Source: an uncultured Eubacterium sp.
GTDB taxonomy: Bacteria; Bacillota; Clostridia; Lachnospirales; Lachnospiraceae
Assembly (NCBI GenBank): GCA_910579075.1
Contig: CAJTSV010000010.1
Coordinates: forward strand, 14,282-48,330
Direction: 5' to 3'
Length of the DNA: 34,049 nt
Positions 16,265 through 23,778 of the stretch are shown here, one piece after another. The notes below the pieces were generated by a model, which was given only the letters and a program-made list of their open reading frames with translations, was not told the origin of the DNA and made no database searches. The position numbers and the translations under genes are program-made. Position 1 is the first letter of the stretch; each line of letters starts with the position of its first letter.

Positions 16265-17104
16265 ATGACTGATTTAGAACTGCAGAAAACAGCAGTGGAA
16301 GTGCGCAAGGGAATCGTGACAGGCGTGCATGCGGCAAAGGCCGGGCATCCGGGCGGCTCTTTATCTGCTGCAGAAGTATTTACTTACCTCTATTTTGAAG
16401 AAATGAATATTGACCCGGCAAATCCGAAAAAACCAGACCGTGACCGTTTCGTGCTGTCCAAGGGGCATACGGCGCCTGGACTATATGCGGCACTGGCACA
16501 CCGCGGCTTTTTCCCGGTGGACGACCTTTTGACGCTGCGCCATACGGGATCCCATCTGCAGGGACATCCATGCGTGCAGCATACACCGGGCATTGACGCT
16601 GCTTCCGGCTCGCTGGGCCAGGGGCTTTCCGTGGCTGCGGGCATGGCTCTTTCTGCAAAATTAAGCGGCGACAGCTACCGCGTATACACACTTCTCGGAG
16701 ATGGCGAGATACAGGAAGGACAGATCTGGGAAGCAGCGATGTTTGCAGGACACCGCAGGCTGGATAATCTGTGCGTGATTGTGGACAACAACGGCCTGCA
16801 GATTGACGGTGCCGTGGACCAGGTATGTTCTCCATACCCGATTGATGAGAAATTCAAAGCTTTCAATTTCCATGTAATCAATGTGGCAGATGGAAATGAC
16901 ATGGCACAGATCCGGGCTGCTTTTGATGATGCGAAGGCGGTAAAGGGACAGCCGTCAGCCATTGTAATGAAGACCGTGAAGGGCAGGGGCGTTTCTTATA
17001 TGGAAAACCAGGCCGGATGGCATGGCAAGGCTCCGAACGATGAGGAATATGCAATTGCAATGGAAGAATTAGGGAAAGCAGGTGAAGCATTATGTCAGAA
17101 GTAA
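16265..17104 (+). CDS. Transketolase, N-terminal subunit
   Basis: The thiamine-diphosphate-binding half of transketolase, which with its partner moves two-carbon units between sugar phosphates. The 279-residue length matches split transketolases of Clostridia and archaea. Motifs: AAKAGHPGGSLSAAEVFTYLY (about 20-40), SKGHTAPGLYAALA, HPCVQHTPGIDAASGSLGQG and the ThDP/metal motif GDGEIQEGQIWEA ... DNNGLQIDG (about 145-180). It overlaps tktC by 13 bases, so the two halves are made together in equal amounts. AAAGGAC-like RBS before ATG 16265. Confidence 0.95.
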   Translation: MTDLELQKTAVEVRKGIVTGVHAAKAGHPGGSLSAAEVFTYLYFEEMNIDPANPKKPDRDRFVLSKGHTAPGLYAALAHRGFFPVDDLLTLRHTGSHLQGHPCVQHTPGIDAASGSLGQGLSVAAGMALSAKLSGDSYRVYTLLGDGEIQEGQIWEAAMFAGHRRLDNLCVIVDNNGLQIDGAVDQVCSPYPIDEKFKAFNFHVINVADGNDMAQIRAAFDDAKAVKGQPSAIVMKTVKGRGVSYMENQAGWHGKAPNDEEYAIAMEELGKAGEALCQK

Positions 17105-18030
17105 AGAAGATTGCAACCAGAGACAGCTACGGCAATGCTTTAGTGGAACTCGGAAAAGAAGCAGAAAATCTTGTCGTATTGGATGCAGACCTGGCTGCGG
17201 CTACGAAGACAGGCGTATTCCAGAAAGCTTTCCCGGACAGGCATATTGACTGCGGCATTGCAGAGTCCAATATGATGGGCATTGCAGCTGGAATTGCTTC
17301 TACAGGCAAGGTGCCGTTTGTCAGCACATTTGCAATGTTTGCGGCAGGACGTGCATTTGAGCAGGTGCGTAATTCTATCGGATATCCGCACCTGAATGTA
17401 AAAATCGGCGCAACCCATGCGGGCATTTCCGTAGGTGAGGACGGCGCAAGCCACCAGTGTAACGAAGACCTTGCACTGATGCGCGTGATTCCTGGCATGA
17501 CGGTAATCAATCCTTCGGATGATATCGAAGCAAAGGCAGCTGTCAGGGCAGCTTATGCACATGAAGGGCCTGTGTATTTAAGGTTTGGCCGCCTGGCAGT
17601 GCCGGTTATCAATGACCGTGCCGATTATAAATTTGAAATCGGAAAGGGCGTGACCTTAAGGGACGGCAAAGACCTGACGCTGATTGCAACCGGCCTGTGC
17701 GTATCAGGTGCACTGGAAGCGGCAGAAAAGCTGGCTGCTGACGGCATAGACGCAAGGGTGATTAATATCCATACCATCAAGCCGATTGACGCAGAGCTGC
17801 TTGTAAAGGCTGCACAGGAAACCGGAAAGATTGTTACGGTTGAGGAGCATTCCGTTATTGGCGGCCTTGGCGGCGCTGTTGCAGAAGTACTCAGTGAACA
17901 GTGTCCGGTTAAAATGCTGCGCATTGGCATGAACGATGTATTTGGCGAGTCGGGTCCGGCTGTACAGCTGCTTGAGAAATACGGCCTGGATGCCGAAGGC
18001 ATTTACCAGAAAACAAAGGCTTTTGCATAA
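17092..18030 (+). CDS. Transketolase, C-terminal subunit
   Basis: The pyrimidine-binding plus C-terminal half of split transketolase, 312 residues. Seen are VLDADLAAATKT, FPDRHIDCGIAESNMMGIAAG (containing the conserved Glu that activates ThDP), FVSTFAMFAAGRAFEQVRNSI, HAGISVGEDGASHQ and the transketolase C-terminal domain with VEEHSVIGGLGGAVAEVL. It starts inside the end of tktN (13-base overlap). The closest relatives by architecture also include DXS-like proteins, but the pairing with tktN and talC makes transketolase clear. Followed by a hairpin (18049-18093) before araD. Confidence 0.95.
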   Translation: MSEVKKIATRDSYGNALVELGKEAENLVVLDADLAAATKTGVFQKAFPDRHIDCGIAESNMMGIAAGIASTGKVPFVSTFAMFAAGRAFEQVRNSIGYPHLNVKIGATHAGISVGEDGASHQCNEDLALMRVIPGMTVINPSDDIEAKAAVRAAYAHEGPVYLRFGRLAVPVINDRADYKFEIGKGVTLRDGKDLTLIATGLCVSGALEAAEKLAADGIDARVINIHTIKPIDAELLVKAAQETGKIVTVEEHSVIGGLGGAVAEVLSEQCPVKMLRIGMNDVFGESGPAVQLLEKYGLDAEGIYQKTKAFA

Positions 18031-18048
18031 AAAATCAAATGAAACAGG

Positions 18049-18093
18049 AGCCGCTGTGCCTGGCAGGGAGATGCATCCCCGGGTACAGCGGCT
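18049..18093 (+). terminator. Hairpin after tktC, weak terminator or attenuator
   Basis: AGCCGCTGT (18049-18057) pairs perfectly with ACAGCGGCT (18085-18093), with extra GG/CC pairing inside. It is followed by TCTT rather than a T run, so it may reduce rather than stop transcription into araD. The rest of the 175-bp gap shows only an RBS, AAAAGGAG, before araD. Confidence 0.4.
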
Positions 18094-18205
18094 TCTTGGG
18101 AAATGGCAGGCATTACGGTAAAAGGACGGGCGTGCGGGAAAGTTCTGGAAGCGGCTGCGGGCCATTTTCAGACATACGGATAAAAACAGAAAAGGAGAAG
18201 ACAAG

Positions 18206-18901
18206 ATGCTGGAAGAATTAAAAAAGCAGGTTTATGAAGCAAATATGGAGCTGCCGAAAAGAGGGCTGGTTACTTATACATGGGGCAATGTCAGCGGGAT
18301 TGACCGGGAGAGCGGATATTTTGTCATTAAGCCGAGCGGCGTGGAATATGACGAGCTGACACCGGATGACATGGTTGTCATGGACCTGGATATGAATAAA
18401 ATCGAAGGAAAATACAAACCATCTTCAGATACGGCAACCCATGCGGAGCTTTATAAGAAATATCCGGAAATCGGGGGCATTGTGCATACGCATTCGACCA
18501 TGGCGACTTCCTGGGCACAGGCAGGCCGCAGCATTCCGCTGTACGGCACGACCCACGCGGATTATTTCCTCGGGGCAATTCCATGTGCCAGAAGCCTGAC
18601 ACCGGATGAGATTAACGGCGAATATGAGAAAAATACCGGGCTTGTGATTATTGAAACACTGGAAGAAAAGAATATAAACCCGATGTATACGCCGGGCATT
18701 CTGTGCAAGAACCATGGGCCGTTTACCTGGGGAAAGGATGCAGACCAGGCCGTATACAATGCAGTTGTGCTGGAAGAAGTGGCAAAAATGGCACTGAATA
18801 CCGAGCTGATTAATCCGAAAGCAGAACCGGCGCCGGACAGCATTAAGGACAAGCATTTTTACCGCAAGCATGGGGCAAATGCTTATTATGGACAAAATTA
18901 A
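18206..18901 (+). CDS. araD: L-ribulose-5-phosphate 4-epimerase
   Basis: AraD converts L-ribulose-5-phosphate to D-xylulose-5-phosphate, the last arabinose-specific step, feeding the pentose phosphate pathway. The 231-residue protein is a class II aldolase-fold enzyme of normal length. It has [11 protein letters not shown] (about 23-33), [11 protein letters not shown], and the zinc ligands His94 and His96 in [12 protein letters not shown] and His170 in [10 protein letters not shown]. The C-terminal HGANAYYGQ carries the conserved tyrosine region. araA and araB are not nearby, so either they lie elsewhere or the enzyme serves another pentulose or ascorbate-like route (UlaF/SgbE are homologues). 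Its neighbours talC and tkt use its product. Confidence 0.92.
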   Translation: MLEELKKQVYEANMELPKRGLVTYTWGNVSGIDRESGYFVIKPSGVEYDELTPDDMVVMDLDMNKIEGKYKPSSDTATHAELYKKYPEIGGIVHTHSTMATSWAQAGRSIPLYGTTHADYFLGAIPCARSLTPDEINGEYEKNTGLVIIETLEEKNINPMYTPGILCKNHGPFTWGKDADQAVYNAVVLEEVAKMALNTELINPKAEPAPDSIKDKHFYRKHGANAYYGQN

Positions 18902-18935
18902 ATACCAGACACGGGAAGAAAAGAAAGGCATTAAG

Positions 18936-19985
18936 ATGAAAAAAGAATCGTTTGGAACGGGCAGGAACGGCGAAGCAGTGTCCGTTTATATGATTGAAAA
19001 CAAAAGCGGCGGGCAGGTGCGCGTGACCGATTACGGCGCATCGCTTGTATCTGTCATTGTGCCGGACAGGGACGGAAACCTGCAGGATGTGCTGCTTGGT
19101 TATGATAATGTGACGGGCTATGAAAACAATACGTGTTATTTTGGAGCAGTCATCGGAAGAAATGGAAACCGGATTGCGGATGCAAAGGTAACCGTGAACG
19201 GCACGGTATATGAGCTGGATAAAAACGATAACGGGAATAACCTGCATTCCGGCAGGAAGGGCATGGACACGCTTGTATGGGACGTCAGGGAGCATACGGA
19301 AAATTCCATTACGCTTTCTTGCAGGAGCGCGGACCTGGAGCAGGGATTTCCGGGAAATATGGATGCGCAGATAACGTATACGCTGACGGATGACTATGCA
19401 TTGGAACTTTCTTACGAGGCAGTGTCGGACAAAGATACGGTGGCAAATTTTACAAACCATGCGTATTTTAACCTGTCCGGCCATGCGTCGGGCGACGTGC
19501 TCGGGCAGGAGCTGATGCTGCGGGCATCCCATTTTACGCCGGTTATCAATGCAGAGGCGATTCCGACAGGCGAAATTGCACCGGTTGCAGGAACGGCGCT
19601 GGATTTTACCCAGGCAAAGGCAATCGGGCGCGATATGGAAGCAGACGACATCCAGATTGGTTATGGCGGCGGCTTTGACCACAACTTTGTACTGGATAAA
19701 ACGCATAAGGGCGCATTTGAGCTGGCAGCAGAGGCATATTCGCCAGTGACGGGCATTGAGATGAAAGCATATACGGACCTGCCGGGCATCCAGTTTTATT
19801 CCGGCAACTTTATTACAGAGCAGGCTGGCAAGCAGGGAGCGGTGTATCAAAAAAGGCACGGGTTCTGCTTAGAGACGCAGTATTATCCGAATTCCGTAAA
19901 CGAGCCGGGGTTTGAAGCGCCGTTTTTAAAGGCCGGGGAAACTTACCGGACAAAAACAAGCTATCAGTTTGGAGTCCGGCAATAG
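18936..19985 (+). CDS. galM: Aldose 1-epimerase (mutarotase)
   Basis: GalM interconverts alpha and beta anomers of aldoses such as galactose, glucose, xylose or arabinose. From ATG 18936 the product is 349 residues, the usual size. Motifs: TDYGASLVSVIVPDRDG, GAVIGRNGNRIADA (about 69-82), LHSGRKGMDTLVWDV, FTNHAYFNLSGH with the catalytic His, GGFDHNFVLD, and GFCLETQYYPNSVN with the catalytic Glu. I chose 18936 because AAAGG lies seven bases upstream and the conserved sequence starts there; an in-frame ATG at 18870 lies inside araD. It is 34 bp after the araD stop, so probably cotranscribed. Confidence 0.94.
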   Translation: MKKESFGTGRNGEAVSVYMIENKSGGQVRVTDYGASLVSVIVPDRDGNLQDVLLGYDNVTGYENNTCYFGAVIGRNGNRIADAKVTVNGTVYELDKNDNGNNLHSGRKGMDTLVWDVREHTENSITLSCRSADLEQGFPGNMDAQITYTLTDDYALELSYEAVSDKDTVANFTNHAYFNLSGHASGDVLGQELMLRASHFTPVINAEAIPTGEIAPVAGTALDFTQAKAIGRDMEADDIQIGYGGGFDHNFVLDKTHKGAFELAAEAYSPVTGIEMKAYTDLPGIQFYSGNFITEQAGKQGAVYQKRHGFCLETQYYPNSVNEPGFEAPFLKAGETYRTKTSYQFGVRQ

Positions 19986-19988
19986 ACA

Positions 19989-21128
19989 GTGAAAGCAGTT
20001 TATGCAAAATGCCGGAAGCATCCGGCGGCCATGCTGTTTCTGGCGTGCCTGCTGGCTCTGGCATTTTGTGCATGTGCTGTCTGGAAGCTGGCGGATAATC
20101 AGAAGGAGCCGAAGCTGCCGGGTTCCGGCCAGGAAGGGGAATATTCACTGGATGGGCCGGAGCGGGTGCAGCTGCCCAGAAAGCTTGTGAAAGTGGGGTT
20201 TGTCCAGGTCGGCCATGAATCGGACTGGCGGATTGCAATGACGAAATCCTGCATGGAGATTTTTTCGGAAGAAAACGGGTATGAGCTGTATTTCCTGGAT
20301 GCGGATAACCAGCCGCAGGCCCAGGTGGAAGCCGTCCGCAGGTTTATCCGGGAACCCGTGGATTATCTTATCATTGCCCCGATTCTGACGACCGGGTGGA
20401 CGGCTGTGCTGAAAGAAGCGTACCACGCGGATATTCCGGTGATTCTGTTAGACCGCACGATTGACTGTGACGAGCGTTATTATGCAGCCTGGTTCGGCTC
20501 GGATTTTGTCCAGGAAGGCAGATATGCCGGACAGTGGCTGCAAAGCTATCTGAACAGGCAGGGACGGGGCGCGGATGATATCAATATCGTGGCGATTAAC
20601 GGCACGCTGGGCGCGTCTGCGCAGCTTGGCCGCACGGAGGGGTTTGCAGAATATCTGAAACGGCACCGGGAATGGAACCTGCTGGCCGAGGAATGCGGGG
20701 ATTTTACCGAAAGCGGCGGCAGGGCGGTGATGGAACAGTACCTGGAGACCTTTGAAAAAATCGATGTTGTTATCTGCCAGAATGATAACGAAGCATTCGG
20801 GGCATGCGCAGCGATGGATGAAGCGGGCATTTCCTATGGAAAAGACGGGGATGTCATTGTGATTTCGTTTGACGCCGCAAGGGCCGGGCTGGAAGCCGTT
20901 ATGGATGGGAAAATCAACGCGGATTTTGAGTGCAATCCGCTGTCGCCGCCGTATGCCGCAAGGGCAATCCGCCAGATGCGGGCAGGCGTGCCGCTTAAAA
21001 AAAAGCATTTTTACCTGCCGGAGGACTGCTTTACCTCGGATGAAAATCCGATGCTGCTTGTGTCGGAAAACGGAACGAAGCAGATGCGCAGCGTCACGCG
21101 CAGCCTGCTGGAAGAACGGGCTTATTAA
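19989..21128 (+). CDS. YtfQ-like sugar-binding protein, membrane-anchored, no transporter nearby
   Basis: A periplasmic-binding-protein type 1 sugar receptor, clearly similar to E. coli YtfQ (galactofuranose binding): VGFVQVGHESDWR, APILTTGWTAVLKEA, IPVILLDRTID, INGTLGASAQLGRTEGFAE, ESGGRAVMEQY and ICQNDNEAFGACAAMDEAG align in order. The N-terminus has basic residues, then a hydrophobic stretch LFLACLLALAFCACAV; a cysteine there may be lipidated, or it is an uncleaved anchor. GTG 19989 is chosen as it supplies the basic residues, though the nearest GGAG is 14 bases upstream, so the start is not certain. It begins three bases after galM. No permease or ATPase gene follows, so it may serve a transporter elsewhere or act as the sensor part of a signalling system. 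Confidence 0.85.
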   Translation: MKAVYAKCRKHPAAMLFLACLLALAFCACAVWKLADNQKEPKLPGSGQEGEYSLDGPERVQLPRKLVKVGFVQVGHESDWRIAMTKSCMEIFSEENGYELYFLDADNQPQAQVEAVRRFIREPVDYLIIAPILTTGWTAVLKEAYHADIPVILLDRTIDCDERYYAAWFGSDFVQEGRYAGQWLQSYLNRQGRGADDINIVAINGTLGASAQLGRTEGFAEYLKRHREWNLLAEECGDFTESGGRAVMEQYLETFEKIDVVICQNDNEAFGACAAMDEAGISYGKDGDVIVISFDAARAGLEAVMDGKINADFECNPLSPPYAARAIRQMRAGVPLKKKHFYLPEDCFTSDENPMLLVSENGTKQMRSVTRSLLEERAY

Positions 21129-21182
21129 AGCGTGATTTATGCTTTTTGAAATATTAAGAATTAATTTATGATTCTTTTAGCA

Positions 21183-21235
21183 TTCTGACATATTTCAGAC
21201 ACATTTAGCGGATATACTGTAGTCATCAAAAGGAG
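21183..21235 (+). promoter_or_regulatory. Response-regulator-type promoter and RBS with no gene
   Basis: TTCTGACATAT (21183-21193) and TTCAGACACAT (21194-21204) are tandem 11-bp repeats matching at nine positions. A looser third unit and TATACT (21213-21218) follow, with no consensus -35. This layout is typical of promoters activated by OmpR/VanR-family regulators. AAAGGAG (21229-21235) comes next, but no start codon or ORF of useful length follows. Confidence 0.5.
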
Positions 21236-21330
21236 CTGACGGCAGATTACAGCGCGCGCACAGCCGCCGGCTTCGCCTAACAATTATTCCATTTATTATA
21301 GATTAACATTTTCATAACTAAACTCCTGGG

Positions 21331-21360
21331 AAGGCAGTCTGTATCAGCAGGCTGCTTTTT
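21331..21360 (+). terminator. Intrinsic terminator
   Basis: AAGGCAGTCTG and CAGGCTGCTTT pair over 11 bp (two G-T pairs) around the loop TATCAG, ending in a run of five T. It would end transcripts from galM-ytfQ or from the 21213 promoter. Confidence 0.8.
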
Positions 21361-21417
21361 CCGTGGCTCCGGAAAGAAGGAGCAGAAACCTTTTTGCTCT
21401 TTTGATGAAAAAAATAG

Positions 21418-21446
21418 TATACAGCATTTCCAAATTGCGGTATAAT
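21418..21446 (+). promoter_or_regulatory. Sigma-A promoter for the zinc-ribbon gene and pyrG
   Basis: TATACA (21418-21423), a 17-bp spacer, TATAAT (21441-21446). The predicted start near 21453 leaves a leader of about 45 nt. No pyrimidine attenuator hairpin is seen in the leader. Confidence 0.7.
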
Positions 21447-21498
21447 AGAAAATATATGATATCATTCGGTAATAAGCTTAGGATAGGGGGAAAGTCAG

Positions 21499-21912
21499 AT
21501 GGAAGTTGTTGGGAAGTTGTTTTCGGAAAGCAGATTCTGCTCATGGTGTCACTGCCCGATTCCAGAAGATTCCGAGACGGAGTTATGTAAAAGCTGCCAG
21601 GCCAGCATGGAATTTCGGGAAATACGGGAGTATGTCAGGGAGCACGACGTAAATGAATTCCAGCTGGCTGAGGTTTTTGGCATTCCGCTGCGCCAGGTAA
21701 AGCAGTGGATTCGTGAGGGACGGCTGGAATATAAAGAAGATGCTCATACAATGGTCACGCTTCACTGCCAGAAATGCGGCAAATCCATACAGTTTGGCAA
21801 CTTCTGTCCAGAGTGCAACCGGGCAGAATATGGGGTAAAGGGAGGATTCGAGCTGTTCAGGGAAAGTGATGCGGATGAGCAGATAAGATTTTATAATAAG
21901 AAAAAGAGGTAG
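21499..21912 (+). CDS. Zinc-ribbon/helix-turn-helix protein, possible regulator
   Basis: A 137-residue protein with two cysteine clusters flanking a helix-turn-helix. The first cluster is C14-x2-C17 ... C30-x2-C33. The middle [22 protein letters not shown] looks like a MerR/excisionase-type HTH. The second cluster is CQKC ... CPEC. The order zinc ribbon-HTH-zinc ribbon resembles the small YvyF/TIGR03826-type proteins of Firmicutes flagellar operons, but I cannot be sure it belongs there. It has its own promoter and AGGGGG eight bases before ATG. pyrG follows after 16 bp, so the two are probably cotranscribed; a link to pyrimidine control is possible but unproven. Confidence 0.6.
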   Translation: MEVVGKLFSESRFCSWCHCPIPEDSETELCKSCQASMEFREIREYVREHDVNEFQLAEVFGIPLRQVKQWIREGRLEYKEDAHTMVTLHCQKCGKSIQFGNFCPECNRAEYGVKGGFELFRESDADEQIRFYNKKKR

Positions 21913-21928
21913 ACTGAGGAGGAAAATT

Positions 21929-23536
21929 ATGCCTGTAAAATATGTGTTTGTCACCGGCGGAGTTGTATCAGGTCTTGGAAAAGGAATTACGGCAGCATCC
22001 CTGGGGCGTCTTTTGAAAGCCAGGGGATATAAAGTGACAATGCAGAAATTTGACCCGTATATCAATATTGACCCGGGAACGATGAACCCGATTCAGCATG
22101 GGGAAGTGTTCGTGACGGATGACGGAGCAGAGACGGACTTGGACCTGGGCCATTATGAGCGGTTTATTGATGAAAGCCTGACGAAAAATTCCAATGTGAC
22201 GACTGGTAAAATATACTGGTCTGTATTACAAAAGGAGCGCCGGGGAGACTATGGAGGAGGCACGGTGCAGGTCATTCCTCATATTACAAATGAAATTAAG
22301 AGCCGGTTTTACCGGAATTTCACGTCACCGGAAACGCATATTGCCATTATCGAGGTGGGCGGCACGGTCGGGGATATTGAGAGCCAGCCTTTTTTGGAAT
22401 CCATCCGGCAGTTTCAGCATGAGGTCGGGCATGAAAATGCAATGCTGATTCATGTGACGCTGATTCCGTACCTGAAAGCATCCGGTGAGTTAAAGACCAA
22501 GCCTACACAGGCAAGCGTGAAAGAGCTGCAGGGAATGGGAATCCAGCCGGATGTCATTGTCTGCCGCTCAGAGCATGAGCTGGACCAGAGCCTGAAGGAT
22601 AAAATTGCCTTGTTCTGCAACGTTCCGAACAGCCATGTGCTGCAGAACCTGGATGTGGAATACCTGTATGAGGCCCCGCTTGCGATGGAGCGGGAAAACC
22701 TGGCAAAGGTGGCCTGCGAGTGCCTGAACCTGCCGTGCCCGGAACCGGATCTGGCAGAGTGGAATGAGATGATAGAAAACCTGAAGCATCCGGAGCGGGA
22801 AGTAAAGATTGCGCTGGTCGGCAAATATACGCAGCTTCATGATGCTTATATATCCGTTGTGGAAGCATTAAAGCACGGCGGCATTCCAAGCCGCACGACC
22901 GTGGATATTCAGTGGGTCGATTCCGAGCTGATAAAGCCGGAGACGGCAGACAGCCTGCTGGGCGGCGTAAGCGGCATTCTGGTACCGGGCGGATTTGGCG
23001 TCCGGGGCGTAGACGGCAAGATTCTGGCCGCGCAGTATGCGCGTGAAAACAAAATTCCGTATCTCGGGCTGTGTCTTGGGATGCAGGTGGCGATTATTGA
23101 GTTTGCACGCAATGTATGCGGCCTGAATGATGCGCACAGCATTGAGCTGGATCCGAAGACGACGCATCCGGTCATTGCGCTGATGCCGGACCAGGACGAA
23201 GACGGGGATATCGGCGGCACCTTAAGGCTCGGCTCCTATCCGTGCGTGCTTGACCCGGAATCCAGGGCGTACCGTGTATACAGGGAAGAAACCATTCAGG
23301 AACGCCACCGCCACCGTTATGAAGTAAATAATGATTACCGGGCTGTTCTGACAGAAAACGGACTCTGTCTGTCCGGCATGTCACCGGACAGGCGTATTGT
23401 AGAGATGATAGAGGTGCCGGAGCATCCATGGTATGTTGCGACACAGGCCCATCCGGAACTGAAATCCAGGCCGAACCGCCCGCATCCGTTATTCCAGGGA
23501 TTTGTGGAAGCTGCGCTGGCAGCACAGAAAAGCTGA
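21929..23536 (+). CDS. pyrG: CTP synthase
   Basis: PyrG converts UTP to CTP with ATP and glutamine. The 535-residue length is standard. The synthase domain starts [23 protein letters not shown] (P-loop with Lys18), followed by [16 protein letters not shown] and [16 protein letters not shown]. The class I glutamine amidotransferase domain (about 290-535) has [15 protein letters not shown] with nucleophile Cys382, and the C-terminal HPELKSRP with the catalytic His/Glu pair. GAGGAGG precedes the start. In Bacillus pyrG is controlled by an attenuator in its leader; here the gap to the upstream gene is only 16 bp and no attenuator is seen. Confidence 0.97.
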   Translation: MPVKYVFVTGGVVSGLGKGITAASLGRLLKARGYKVTMQKFDPYINIDPGTMNPIQHGEVFVTDDGAETDLDLGHYERFIDESLTKNSNVTTGKIYWSVLQKERRGDYGGGTVQVIPHITNEIKSRFYRNFTSPETHIAIIEVGGTVGDIESQPFLESIRQFQHEVGHENAMLIHVTLIPYLKASGELKTKPTQASVKELQGMGIQPDVIVCRSEHELDQSLKDKIALFCNVPNSHVLQNLDVEYLYEAPLAMERENLAKVACECLNLPCPEPDLAEWNEMIENLKHPEREVKIALVGKYTQLHDAYISVVEALKHGGIPSRTTVDIQWVDSELIKPETADSLLGGVSGILVPGGFGVRGVDGKILAAQYARENKIPYLGLCLGMQVAIIEFARNVCGLNDAHSIELDPKTTHPVIALMPDQDEDGDIGGTLRLGSYPCVLDPESRAYRVYREETIQERHRHRYEVNNDYRAVLTENGLCLSGMSPDRRIVEMIEVPEHPWYVATQAHPELKSRPNRPHPLFQGFVEAALAAQKS

Positions 23537-23568
23537 ATGCTCCTAAATAAATGATACAGCAGCTGTCA

Positions 23569-23615
23569 GGTCTGCGGCAGGCAGGTTTTTCCTGTTTCCC
23601 GCAGGCCAGATTTTT
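23569..23615 (+). terminator. Intrinsic terminator of pyrG
   Basis: GGTCTGCGG (23569-23577) pairs with CCGCAGGCC (23599-23607), with a small inner CAGG/CCTG stem, followed by AGA and five T (23611-23615). A second hairpin GGCAGGA/TCCTGCC lies just after, around 23620-23646, without a T run. Confidence 0.65.
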
Positions 23616-23705
23616 GTCCGGCAGGAACGGGCGTCTGTCCTGCCTGGTTTAGCGTTTGGTTAGAATGTTTAATGAAAAATAAGAAATTTCGCAAAAAGTT
23701 CACGA

Positions 23706-23724
23706 TTAGAATGTTGCGTTCTAA
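23706..23724. promoter_or_regulatory. Operator-like palindrome at the ftsH promoter
   Basis: TTAGAA (23706-23711), seven bases, TTCTAA (23719-23724): a perfect inverted repeat that covers the -35 box. The left arm is part of TTAGAATGTT, which also occurs at 23660-23669, 46 bp upstream. It does not match CIRCE or the CtsR heptads, so a known heat-shock repressor is not indicated. Confidence 0.45.
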
Positions 23725-23742
23725 AACCATTCCACTTATAAT
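23714..23742 (+). promoter_or_regulatory. Promoter for ftsH-uvrC
   Basis: TTGCGT (23714-23719), a 17-bp spacer, and TATAAT (23737-23742), giving a start near 23749 and a short leader of about 30 nt. The -35 box is weak and sits inside a palindrome, suggesting control. Confidence 0.65.
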
Positions 23743-23778
23743 AAGACAGACGCATACAATACAGCGGATGGAGGAGAA

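Larger units (their letters stand above)
21129..21498. other. 370-bp intergenic stretch with two promoters and a terminator
   Basis: Going left to right: an AT-rich segment, tandem 11-bp repeats with a -10 box and RBS but no ORF (21183-21235), a terminator (21331-21360), then the promoter of the zinc-ribbon gene (21418-21446). The first unit could be a small RNA of about 140 nt or the remains of a lost gene. Confidence 0.55.

Noticed and set aside
18843..19859. Minus-strand ORF (338 codons) opposite galM
   Set aside because: Cys/His/Arg-rich shadow of galM, which has all its catalytic motifs.
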